Of a stretch of 15,814 nt of DNA, positions 1-6,145 are shown piece after piece. This DNA comes from an uncultured Chitinophagaceae bacterium (GTDB lineage Bacteria > Bacteroidota > Bacteroidia > Chitinophagales > Chitinophagaceae), in the NCBI GenBank assembly GCA_946885665.1, contig CAMPGT010000063.1:1-15814 (forward strand). The letters run 5' to 3'. The notes under the pieces were generated by a model. The model made no database searches, had not been told where the DNA came from, and saw only the letters and a list, made by a program, of their open reading frames with translations. How positions within the stretch are numbered: the first letter of the stretch is position 1; each line of letters opens with the position of its first letter. A program made the position numbers and the translations under genes.

Positions 1-171
1 GGAACGAAAGAAGATATTCGTTTCGATCCTGTTGCCCACGTACAGCAGCCGATGATCACAGCCGTGGTGGATCATTTTCTCGGTGAGGCGCCAAATCCGT
101 GTTCCGGGGATGAAGGAGTAACCGTAATGGAAATGATCGACGGCTTTACATCCGCTAATAAAAAACGCTGA
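1..171 (+). CDS. Gfo/Idh/MocA family oxidoreductase, C-terminal fragment
   Basis: This is an open frame from the left edge to a TGA stop, 56 codons, with its 5' part outside the window. The visible peptide contains IRFDPVAHVQQPMITAVVDH, then FLGEAPNPCSGDEGVTVM and a final MIDGFTSANKKR. That pattern (HVQQPMI, a helix, N-P-CSGxEG, a last helix ending near GFT) is what the end of the Gfo/Idh/MocA C-terminal domain looks like, where the final helix packs after the substrate-binding sheet. Family members are NAD(P)-dependent sugar or sugar-alcohol dehydrogenases with an N-terminal Rossmann fold. The cofactor site is not visible here, so neither substrate nor activity can be assigned. The family call is reasonable but rests on a short segment. 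Confidence 0.72.
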   Translation, partial: GTKEDIRFDPVAHVQQPMITAVVDHFLGEAPNPCSGDEGVTVMEMIDGFTSANKKR

Positions 172-245
172 AATGCCCGCTGCATCGGGATATTCAAAAA
201 ATCCGTAACTTGTATGATCCACTAATACCTGTTAAAAATCTTTCT

Positions 246-485
246 ATGGAGAACACTTCTACCGATTTCGGCACTTATGCCAGGTTTTGTTCAATTGACG
301 AAGCTGAGGCTTTCCTGCTTCTCCTCTCTTCCAATAATATTCCCTTTAAAGTGAACCGGGAAGAGAGCCTGCCAGACAGGATGATCCTGGGTGGCATGGA
401 CCCTATGATCGCCGTAAGCATTCCGCCGGAAGAATTCAGTGAAGTGAACCAGCTCGTGGAGAGCTCGATAGATGGCATCATCTGA
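246..485 (+). CDS. Small DUF2007-like (putative signal transducing) protein
   Basis: This encodes a 79-residue protein from the ATG at 246. An in-frame ATG at 210 would add 12 residues. I prefer 246 because an A-rich stretch (TTAAAAATC) sits just upstream and homology-like sequence begins soon after it. The protein has one compact alpha/beta layout: a strand (YARFCS), a helix (IDEAEAFLLLLSSNNIPF), a strand with charged loop, then MIAVSIPPEEFSEVNQLV. This matches the DUF2007 plan of a ferredoxin-like half with the 'eAe..ll...gIp' helix and a closing 'v.vp.ed...a..ll' strand-helix. There is no signal peptide or membrane segment, so it is probably cytosolic. The function of DUF2007 is not established. 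It lies 74 bp after the oxidoreductase and could be co-transcribed with it; it converges on the GAPDH gene with only 22 bp between stops. Confidence 0.6.
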   Translation: MENTSTDFGTYARFCSIDEAEAFLLLLSSNNIPFKVNREESLPDRMILGGMDPMIAVSIPPEEFSEVNQLVESSIDGII

Positions 486-507
486 CCCGGCAATGCCCGA
501 TTGATGA

Positions 508-1497
508 TTACCTGCCTAACCGGATGTAACGTAACCAGTCAACCATCCGGCTGGTGTAGCCATACTCATTGTCGAACCACGCAAATATTTTTGCCTGCCT
601 TCCCACCACCGAAGTTAAGGTCCCGTCTATTACCGCCGAATGGGTGTTGCCCCTGATATCTGTCGAAACCACCTGCTCCTCGGTATAATCAATAATGCCC
701 TTGTATTCGTCGGCAGCCGCCTCCTCGAATAAATGATTGATGTCGCGTTTCGATACCGGCTGTTTAAATTCAACGGTAAAATCTGCGAGTGCCCCATTGC
801 CTACCGGAACGCGTGTTGAAACGGCGGCAATGCGGTTTCTCAGCGGAATCAGCAACCGTTCAAGCGACTGGGCCAGGTCTATTTCAACAGGGATGATCGA
901 CTCGGCAGCAGCGCGTCCCCTACGGTATTGCTTGTGCGAAGTATCCACCAACTCCTGCCGCGAGGTGTACGAATGAAGAAAGTGCAGTTGTGCCGATTCT
1001 ATCCCGATGGAATTCAAAATATATAACACGTGGGTTGAGCAGTTGGTCATGCACCCGCCCGGGGAGATAACCTTCATTTCGTGCGTCAGCAGATGCTGGT
1101 TGAATCCATAAATCATGAGCGGAAGTTCGTCGCCGCCGGCAGTCGATAACAGAACACGGCCGGCTCCTGCCCGCAGGTGTTTTTCAGCGTCGTCTTTTCC
1201 GGTGAACCTTCCGCTGCATTCCAGCACCACGTCGATATGCCTGTCTTTCCAGGGAAGCGCCAGCGGATCGGCGCAATTCAGCACTTGTATTTCCTTTCCC
1301 CTGTATTCGATGGCATCGTTGTTCAATGTTAATGTGCCGGGAAAAGTGCCATAAACAGAATCGTATTTAAGAAGGTACAGCAGGTTTTGAGATTCCATCA
1401 CGTCGTTCACGGCCACAATTTCAAAGTCTTTGTCGTCAATAAGTCTCCTGAACATTAATCTTCCGATCCTTCCCATTCCATTGATCGCTATTCGCAT
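508..1497 (-). CDS. gap: Glyceraldehyde-3-phosphate dehydrogenase family enzyme (type I-like)
   Basis: This encodes a 329-residue protein, close to the usual 330-340 of type I GAPDH. The start is the ATG at 1497, giving MRIAINGMGRIGRL; a longer frame to 1560 only translates the repeat array and is rejected. It shows the Rossmann GxGRIGR at 7-13, VND with Asp32 (favours NAD), LKYDSVYG at 43-50, ECSGRFT at 93-99, catalytic Cys149, His175 in LHSYTSRQ, RRGRAAAESIIP at 192-203, and WFDNEYGYTSRMVD near the end. The family catalyses phosphorylating oxidation of glyceraldehyde 3-phosphate in glycolysis and gluconeogenesis. The active-site peptide reads SPGGCMTNC where the textbook form is SNASCTTNC, and the later segment is TRVPVGNG instead of FRVPTPN. 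These changes suggest a divergent paralogue; a related aldehyde-phosphate substrate (such as erythrose 4-phosphate) cannot be excluded. It stands alone on the minus strand, with a possible promoter among heptamer repeats upstream. Confidence 0.88.
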   Translation of the reverse strand: MRIAINGMGRIGRLMFRRLIDDKDFEIVAVNDVMESQNLLYLLKYDSVYGTFPGTLTLNNDAIEYRGKEIQVLNCADPLALPWKDRHIDVVLECSGRFTGKDDAEKHLRAGAGRVLLSTAGGDELPLMIYGFNQHLLTHEMKVISPGGCMTNCSTHVLYILNSIGIESAQLHFLHSYTSRQELVDTSHKQYRRGRAAAESIIPVEIDLAQSLERLLIPLRNRIAAVSTRVPVGNGALADFTVEFKQPVSKRDINHLFEEAAADEYKGIIDYTEEQVVSTDIRGNTHSAVIDGTLTSVVGRQAKIFAWFDNEYGYTSRMVDWLRYIRLGR

Positions 1498-1514
1498 TAT
1501 TTCCTTGTTTACCG

Positions 1515-1546
1515 CAAATATCGGAAAGAAGGACGGCAATTGGCAA
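1515..1546 (-). promoter_or_regulatory. Candidate Bacteroidota-type promoter for the GAPDH gene
   Basis: Read on the minus strand, GATATTTG (1522 to 1515) matches 7 of 8 positions of the Bacteroidota -7 consensus TAnnTTTG. It lies about 17 bp before the ATG at 1497. A TTG (1546 to 1544) lies 21 bp further upstream, inside the allowed -33 spacing, and it comes from one unit of the heptamer array. This is a pattern match only; no start site has been mapped. Confidence 0.33.
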
Positions 1547-1562
1547 TCGGCAATCGGCAATC
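1535..1562. repeat. Heptamer tandem repeat (GGCAATC)n
   Basis: Four contiguous 7-bp units: GGCAATT at 1535, then GGCAATC at 1542, 1549 and 1556, followed by a degenerate GGCCAAG at 1563. The array is intergenic, 38 bp upstream of the GAPDH start. A related array in opposite orientation lies at 1705-1732. Short heptamer arrays between genes are a familiar feature of some Bacteroidota and cyanobacterial genomes, and copy number may vary between strains (inference). Confidence 0.85.
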
Positions 1563-1580
1563 GGCCAAGAGTAGAAATAT

Positions 1581-1609
1581 TTTGGCCAGCAAAGAGAGCT
1601 AAACCTTTG
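1581..1609 (+). promoter_or_regulatory. Candidate plus-strand promoter antisense to the DUF3037 gene
   Basis: TTTG at 1581-1584, a 17-bp spacer, then AACCTTTG at 1602-1609 (7 of 8 matches to TAnnTTTG) form a Bacteroidota-type -33/-7 pair. Transcription would run rightwards through the spacer into the 3' end of the minus-strand DUF3037 gene. The only plus-strand frame it would serve is a weak 52-codon ORF (1611-1769). The call rests on motif matching only. Confidence 0.25.
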
Positions 1610-1704
1610 TATGAAAAAACGATTTAACATAAAACCCAATTTCTTATCTATCAACAAAAGAGAAATTCATCAAAAACTTTTACATCACAAATTTTCAATC
1701 GTTC

Positions 1705-1732
1705 TTTGCCCTTTGCCGTTTGCCGATTGCCG
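1705..1732. repeat. Heptamer tandem repeat (TTTGCCG/ATTGCCG), inverted relative to the first array
   Basis: Four 7-bp units: TTTGCCC at 1705, TTTGCCG at 1712 and 1719, ATTGCCG at 1726. The array ends 5 bp beyond the DUF3037 stop (1738-1740, read on the minus strand). On the opposite strand the units read CGGCAAT or CGGCAAA, so this array and 1535-1562 form a loose inverted pair about 140 bp apart. The rest of the 1498-1737 spacer is AT-rich and shows no convincing gene. Confidence 0.8.
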
Positions 1733-1737
1733 CTTCC

Positions 1738-2121
1738 TCACCCCACATACTGCTCAAACAACTTTTTGATTTTCTCCTGCGGATCGTTGCAAATTCCGGG
1801 ATGTACCTTCGAAGCTTGCACTATTGTACTTCTCGTAGCGGTGAGCCACCTGAAACGCGAAGCCATGTCGAGTTTAGCGATCGGCCCACCGTCCGCGGCC
1901 CCCTTGCAAATTTCATCAATGGCACGCAAATGTTGCTTCAGCTCATTCACATCCACGCCTTCGCATAAAGCCTTTAATTTATTTTCATCAAGAAGAATAA
2001 GTACATCGAGAAACTTATGCTTTTGGCAATACAGTATCACACCCACGTTGAGAAACTCTTCGCGTTCAACGCGCGGAACAACGCGTATGATGGCATATTC
2101 AAAGGTGTGCGTTTCTTGCAT
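1738..2121 (-). CDS. DUF3037 domain protein
   Basis: This encodes a 127-residue protein from the ATG at 2121, giving MQETHTFEYAIIRVVPRVER. An upstream in-frame ATG at 2181 would run deep into the kinase gene and add no family-like sequence. The whole protein matches the DUF3037 pattern: an N-terminal YAIIRVVPRVEREEFLNVGV strand-helix, a YCQKHKFLDV strand, a helical middle, and the C-terminal block WLTATRSTIVQASKVHPGIC followed by DPQEKIKKLF. There is no signal peptide or membrane segment, so it is presumably cytosolic. The biochemical role of DUF3037 is not known. Its first 23 bp overlap the end of the HipA-like kinase gene, which implies one transcript and probable translational coupling, so the two proteins likely act together. 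The family match is from memory of the conserved pattern. Confidence 0.82.
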   Translation of the reverse strand: MQETHTFEYAIIRVVPRVEREEFLNVGVILYCQKHKFLDVLILLDENKLKALCEGVDVNELKQHLRAIDEICKGAADGGPIAKLDMASRFRWLTATRSTIVQASKVHPGICNDPQEKIKKLFEQYVG

Positions 2122-2887
2122 GATTTGCTTCTTTTTCAAATATACCTGCATGGGCGAGGCGTGTTTCCAGGAACCTGGCATAAATCTCCCTCACCTCGTG
2201 TGGCGGCTCGGAAAAGGCCCCGCCGGTCAGCCATTCGTCGGGCAGCATGCCGGTGATCTCTCTTATTTTCGCCGGAGTAAGCACTGAACGGAAACGGCTA
2301 CCTGCTTCTTCCAACTGCGTTGCATAAGGAAGCAACACATGGTCCTTCACCTGCGTAAACGGTTTCTTCGCATATTCTTCCCGGTTATTCCACGAATGAT
2401 GGAAATAAAGGCAGGCCCCATGGTCGATGAGCCACAGTTCCCTGTTCCAGCTCAGCATGTTCGTATTTTGCGAAGTACGGTCAACGTTGAGCAACAGGCA
2501 GTCGAGCCACACAATTTCCGATGCAAGCCTGGCCTCCACAGCCGTTACGGCCGGGTCATACGTGATGGAACCCGAAAGATAATGCAGCGCCAGGTTCAGT
2601 CCTACGCTGGCCTTGAGCAGGTCCTGTATTTCCACATCTGGCTCGGTGCGGCCAAAGGCAGTGTCGAGCCAGGCCAAAACGATTTCCGGCACTTTCAGTC
2701 CCATGGCCCGCGCCACCTCGCCGCCGATCAGCTCAGCGATCAGCGTTTTGACACCCTGTCCCGACCCGCGGAACTTGAGCACATACAAAAATTCATCGTC
2801 GGCCTCGGCAATGGCAGGCAATGAGCCTCCCTCGCGCAGCGGTGTTACATATCGGGTTACCTTCACATGTCTTAACGGCGTTGACAT
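2099..2887 (-). CDS. HipA-like kinase-fold protein
   Basis: This encodes a 262-residue protein from the ATG at 2887. It resembles the short HipA-like kinase family rather than full-length HipA (about 440 residues). Kinase landmarks are visible: YVLKFRG with candidate ATP-binding Lys38, a following helix with Glu52 (AELIGGEVARAMGL), the catalytic loop LLNVDRTSQNTNM with Asp136 and Asn141 at the D+5 spacing seen in HipA, and LWLIDHGACLYF with candidate metal-binding Asp155. HipA itself is a Ser/Thr kinase that phosphorylates glutamyl-tRNA synthetase, but that substrate cannot be transferred to this family. No HipB-like helix-turn-helix gene is adjacent, so it is not a standard hipBA pair. It overlaps the DUF3037 gene by 23 bp and is divergent from the GH15 gene, with 69 bp between them. 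It is probably an active kinase by motif; the target is unknown. Confidence 0.8.
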   Translation of the reverse strand: MSTPLRHVKVTRYVTPLREGGSLPAIAEADDEFLYVLKFRGSGQGVKTLIAELIGGEVARAMGLKVPEIVLAWLDTAFGRTEPDVEIQDLLKASVGLNLALHYLSGSITYDPAVTAVEARLASEIVWLDCLLLNVDRTSQNTNMLSWNRELWLIDHGACLYFHHSWNNREEYAKKPFTQVKDHVLLPYATQLEEAGSRFRSVLTPAKIREITGMLPDEWLTGGAFSEPPHEVREIYARFLETRLAHAGIFEKEANHARNAHL

Positions 2888-2956
2888 AATTCCCTAAAGT
2901 AATCAAATAGCAGTTAATGAGCGTTTAATGGAATACGTATTGCATAAACATTTGTC

Positions 2957-4789
2957 ATGAAATACCTCCCCATCGAAAATTATGGAATTATTGGCGACCT
3001 GAACACGGTTGCCCTTGTGGGGCTCAACGGCTCTATCGATTACATGTGTTTCCCGAATTTCGACTCCCCCACATTATTTGCCGCGTTGCTGGATGCGAAA
3101 AAAGGAGGAAAATTTCAGATCGTACCCGCCTTTACAAAAATGAAGACCAGGCAGCTATACCTGCCCGATACCAACGTACTGCTGACACGTTTCCTGTCGA
3201 AAGACGGGGTGGGTGAAATTACCGACTTCATGCCCGTTGAAGAGCTGTACGATGGAAAGGAACTGATTCGAAGAGTTACGACGGTAAGGGGCGACGTGCA
3301 TTACAACCTCATTTGCCAGCCGCGCTTTAATTATGGCCGCAGCGGCCACAAGGCAGAAATGGTGTCGGAAAACGAAATCATCTTCACCAGCGAAGGAGAA
3401 GATAAGACGGTGGTGCGTTTCCTTAGCTCCGTGCCGCTGCGGCTTGAAAATAATGATGTGGTGGCAGCGTTCAGCCTGTCCTCGAATCAAACGGCCGACT
3501 TCATGCTGGAAGCGGTCGACAAGGAACATCCGCACAAAAGAGACTTCAACAAATTCGTGACCGAAAGCCTTTTCAAAACGGTTAACTACTGGAAAGACTG
3601 GATGGCCCAATCCAATTATCGCGGCAGGTGGATGGACATCGTTAACCGGTCGGCACTCGTGCTTAAGCTGCTTACCTCGTACCGGTATGGATCGATCGTT
3701 GCAGCGCCCACCTTCAGCCTGCCGGAAAGCATTGGCAATAAAAGAAATTTCGACTACCGCTTCACCTGGATAAGAGATGCATCGTTCACTGTGTATGCGC
3801 TTATACGTCTCGGCTATACGAAGGAAGCGGGCGCATTTATGAACTGGGTGGAAAAGATGTGCGAGGACATAAAAGGCCATGGCCGCCTGAACATCATGTA
3901 CAGCATCGACGGAGGAAAATTACTGAAGGAAAAGATCCTCGATCATTTTGAAGGGTACTGCGGCTCAGCGCCTGTACGGATCGGCAACGACGCTTATGGC
4001 CAGTTGCAGCTCGATATTTACGGGGAGCTGATGGATTCTGTTTACCTGTATAACAGGTATGGAGAACCAATTTCATATGATTTTTGGAAGGACCTTGCCA
4101 AACAGATGGATTGGCTCTGCGAGAACTGGAACCAGCCCGACGAAGGCATTTGGGAAGTAAGAGGAGGAAAACAAAAATTCCTGTATTCCCGCCTGTTGAC
4201 GTGGGTGGCGCTCGACAGGGCAGTCAAAATTTCGGAGGCACGGTCATTTCCAGTCAATGGCAAATGGAAGAATGAGCGGGACATCATCTTCAACAGTATT
4301 TACGACGAATTCTGGAACGAAGAAATGCAGGCGTTCACCCAATATCCGGGCGCATCTACCGTCGATGCATCAACGCTGATGATGCCGCTTGTGCGATTTA
4401 TCAGTCCCCGCGATCCACGTTGGCTGTCAACGCTTGCGAGGATCGAAAAAGAATTGGTATTCGATTCTCTCGTGTATCGCTACAAGCGCGATGTAGCCGC
4501 CCCCGACGGTTTCATTAGCCACGAGGGCACATTTTCGATGTGCACCTTCTGGTATGTGGAATGCCTCTCGAAAGCCGGCCAGTTAGAGAAAGCAAGGTTT
4601 TACTTTGAAAAGATGCTCGGTTATGCCAACCATCTCGGGTTGTATTCCGAACAATTGGGATTTGAAGGAGAGCATCTCGGCAATTTTCCGCAGGCCTTTA
4701 CGCATCTCGGATTGATCAGCGCAGCGTACAACCTCGACAAGCAACTTAACAACAGCAGGAACAAAGACGTGGATTCAATATATACTTAA
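2957..4789 (+). CDS. Glycoside hydrolase family 15 protein (glucoamylase/trehalase-like)
   Basis: This encodes a 610-residue protein starting MKYLPIENYGIIGDLNTVAL. Residues 1 to about 200 form the N-terminal beta-rich domain of bacterial GH15 proteins (VGLNGSIDYMCFPNFDSPTL). Residues 220-595 form the (alpha/alpha)6 barrel. Landmarks are FDYRFTWIRDASFTVYALIR (265-284), EGIWEVRGGKQKFLYSRLLT (396-415) with Glu400 as the likely general acid, APDGFISHEGTFSMCTFWYV (515-534), and GLYSEQ (561-566) with Glu565 as the likely base. GH15 enzymes are inverting and release beta-glucose from alpha-glucosides; this domain layout includes glucoamylase-like and trehalase members, so the exact sugar is open. 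No signal peptide is evident, suggesting a cytosolic enzyme. A strong hairpin follows the stop codon. Flanking genes are unrelated, so it appears monocistronic. Confidence 0.9.
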   Translation: MKYLPIENYGIIGDLNTVALVGLNGSIDYMCFPNFDSPTLFAALLDAKKGGKFQIVPAFTKMKTRQLYLPDTNVLLTRFLSKDGVGEITDFMPVEELYDGKELIRRVTTVRGDVHYNLICQPRFNYGRSGHKAEMVSENEIIFTSEGEDKTVVRFLSSVPLRLENNDVVAAFSLSSNQTADFMLEAVDKEHPHKRDFNKFVTESLFKTVNYWKDWMAQSNYRGRWMDIVNRSALVLKLLTSYRYGSIVAAPTFSLPESIGNKRNFDYRFTWIRDASFTVYALIRLGYTKEAGAFMNWVEKMCEDIKGHGRLNIMYSIDGGKLLKEKILDHFEGYCGSAPVRIGNDAYGQLQLDIYGELMDSVYLYNRYGEPISYDFWKDLAKQMDWLCENWNQPDEGIWEVRGGKQKFLYSRLLTWVALDRAVKISEARSFPVNGKWKNERDIIFNSIYDEFWNEEMQAFTQYPGASTVDASTLMMPLVRFISPRDPRWLSTLARIEKELVFDSLVYRYKRDVAAPDGFISHEGTFSMCTFWYVECLSKAGQLEKARFYFEKMLGYANHLGLYSEQLGFEGEHLGNFPQAFTHLGLISAAYNLDKQLNNSRNKDVDSIYT

Positions 4790-4816
4790 CGAGCAAGTGA
4801 AAAGTGCAGAAAAATT

Positions 4817-4840
4817 AAAGGGCCGTAGAAACGGCCCTTT
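4817..4840 (+). terminator. Intrinsic terminator hairpin after the GH15 gene
   Basis: A perfect 10-bp inverted repeat, AAAGGGCCGT and ACGGCCCTTT, with a 4-base AGAA loop, starts 27 bp after the GH15 stop. The GC core with A-run before and T-run within the stem suits rho-independent termination, although only three T's follow the GC core. The rest of 4841-5027 holds no gene I can support. Confidence 0.8.
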
Positions 4841-5027
4841 GTTCCAAATGAATATTAACTGTTTATTAAGCTGAGGGCGTAAAATTGGCTTCTTTTCCAA
4901 CGAAAAAATCATCTATTGAATTCCGCAGAAAATTAAACGGAAATGACCGCCTCCAATAGAAATTACAATGGTTTGCGAGGATGAATTGATCTGAAAACAG
5001 AAGAAACTTCTTTTTGTCTTCTCCGAT

Positions 5028-5999
5028 TTACTGCGACCATTTGGTTGGCGTGCGGTCCCAGCGGTGGCCCTTGAGTTCACTGATAAGCTGTTTTGGCAAT
5101 GCCTTTCCGTCGGAAGCGGAAATATTGGCCTCCACATGTTTCAGCTTTCTCATTCCCGGTATAACAGTGCCTACATCAGGATTTGAAAGAATAAAACGCA
5201 GTGCAAGGTCTGGCATCGTCGCGCCCGCCGGAATCAGCGGTTTGAGCGCATTGGCATGGTCAACGCTCGACTTCAGGTTTTCGGGAACGAAGTAAGTGGA
5301 GCGCCAGTCGTTTTTCGGAAATACGGTGTCGTAATCGAGTGTGCCCGTAAGTGTTCCCTCATCGAAAGGAACGCGCGCAATGATGCCGATGTCGAGTTTT
5401 TTGCAAAGAGGAAAAAGATTGTCTTCCGGATTTTGATCGAAAATATTGTAGATGACCTGCACGCTGCTGAACAGGCCCGTTTGCAGCGATTGCAGCGAAT
5501 TATCAGGCTGCCAGCGGTTCACGGAAATGCCCCAGTGCTGTACTTTTCCATCGGCCGTAAGTTTCTCTATGGCTTTTTTCCATTCATCATTATTTGCCCA
5601 CGCATCTTCCCACACATGAAATTGCAACAGGTCGATGGTTTCGATCCCAAGATTTTGCAGGCTCTTCTCTGCATATTCAACAATATAGTCCGCTGGAAAT
5701 ACTTCTTCGAGCTTAGAATCCGGCTTCGTGGGCCACTCCCTGTTCTTCGGCGGTATTTTGGTGGCCGTGTATAGCTTTTTACCGGGGTTGGCCTTTATCA
5801 ATTTGCCGAGTATGGATTCCGACATGCCGGCGCCATAGGCCCATGCAGTGTCGAAAAAATTGCAGCCGAGCTCAACCGCTTTGTGAAGCGACCGCTCCGT
5901 TTCCTTGTCGTCCGAACCGGTCCATCCCGCCAGTCCCCACATTCCATAACCGATTTCAGATACCTGCCATCCTGTTTTTCCGAATCTCCTGTATTCCAT
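5028..5999 (-). CDS. Aldo/keto reductase
   Basis: This encodes a 323-residue protein, normal length for the family, from the ATG at 5999 (MEYRRFGKTGWQVSEIGYGM). The catalytic tetrad is complete: Asp50 and Tyr55 in FFDTAWAYG, Lys81 in TATKIPP, and His128 in LLQFHVWED. The C-terminal cofactor segment VGTVIPGMRKLKHVEANISA matches the NADPH-binding region of the AKR (alpha/beta)8 barrel. Members reduce aldehydes and ketones to alcohols with NADPH. The opening 'RRFGKTGWQVSEIGYGMWGL' and the central GISVNRW resemble the bacterial general-stress or oxidoreductase-type AKRs rather than potassium-channel beta subunits. No substrate can be inferred. It has no partner gene, being convergent with GH15 and divergent from the permease gene, so it is probably transcribed alone. 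No signal peptide is seen, so it is cytosolic. Confidence 0.9.
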   Translation of the reverse strand: MEYRRFGKTGWQVSEIGYGMWGLAGWTGSDDKETERSLHKAVELGCNFFDTAWAYGAGMSESILGKLIKANPGKKLYTATKIPPKNREWPTKPDSKLEEVFPADYIVEYAEKSLQNLGIETIDLLQFHVWEDAWANNDEWKKAIEKLTADGKVQHWGISVNRWQPDNSLQSLQTGLFSSVQVIYNIFDQNPEDNLFPLCKKLDIGIIARVPFDEGTLTGTLDYDTVFPKNDWRSTYFVPENLKSSVDHANALKPLIPAGATMPDLALRFILSNPDVGTVIPGMRKLKHVEANISASDGKALPKQLISELKGHRWDRTPTKWSQ

Positions 6000-6145
6000 G
6001 CTTTTGTTTTAGTAAGCGAATTTAACAGAAATGCACAAATGAACACTGCTGTATCGAAAATGAACACGTAATGACCTTTGTTTTTTAGTAAATTACTGAT
6101 ACCCAGCCGGCCCGAATACTGGCATTATGTTTAGCGAAAATAGGT

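Noticed and set aside
1498..1560. N-terminal extension of the GAPDH reading frame to an ATG at 1560
   Set aside because: The extra 21 residues are a translation of the heptamer array (MPIADCQLP...) and the family's N-terminus begins exactly at the ATG at 1497.
1535..1732. CRISPR array
   Set aside because: The units are 7 bp and contiguous, with no spacers of constant length and no cas genes.
1706..2287. 193-codon plus-strand frame
   Set aside because: It lies opposite the DUF3037 and HipA-like genes, starts in the heptamer repeat and has no domain-like composition.
2099..2887. Canonical hipBA toxin-antitoxin locus
   Set aside because: There is no HipB-like helix-turn-helix gene on either side and the kinase is much shorter than HipA.
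3155..3880. 241-codon minus-strand frame
   Set aside because: It is a shadow on the reverse strand of the GH15 gene, whose catalytic motifs are clear on the plus strand.
4866..4922. Minus-strand peptide NSIDDFFVGKEANFTPSA ending in a stop, resembling a genuine protein C-terminus
   Set aside because: Upstream codons in this frame do not look protein-like and no start is apparent; it could be a gene remnant but the stretch is too short to call.
4999..5011. AGAAG-AAA-CTTCT inverted repeat as a terminator for the aldo/keto reductase gene
   Set aside because: The 5-bp AT-rich stem is too weak to support.
5256..5774. 172-codon plus-strand frame
   Set aside because: It is the reverse-strand shadow of the aldo/keto reductase gene.
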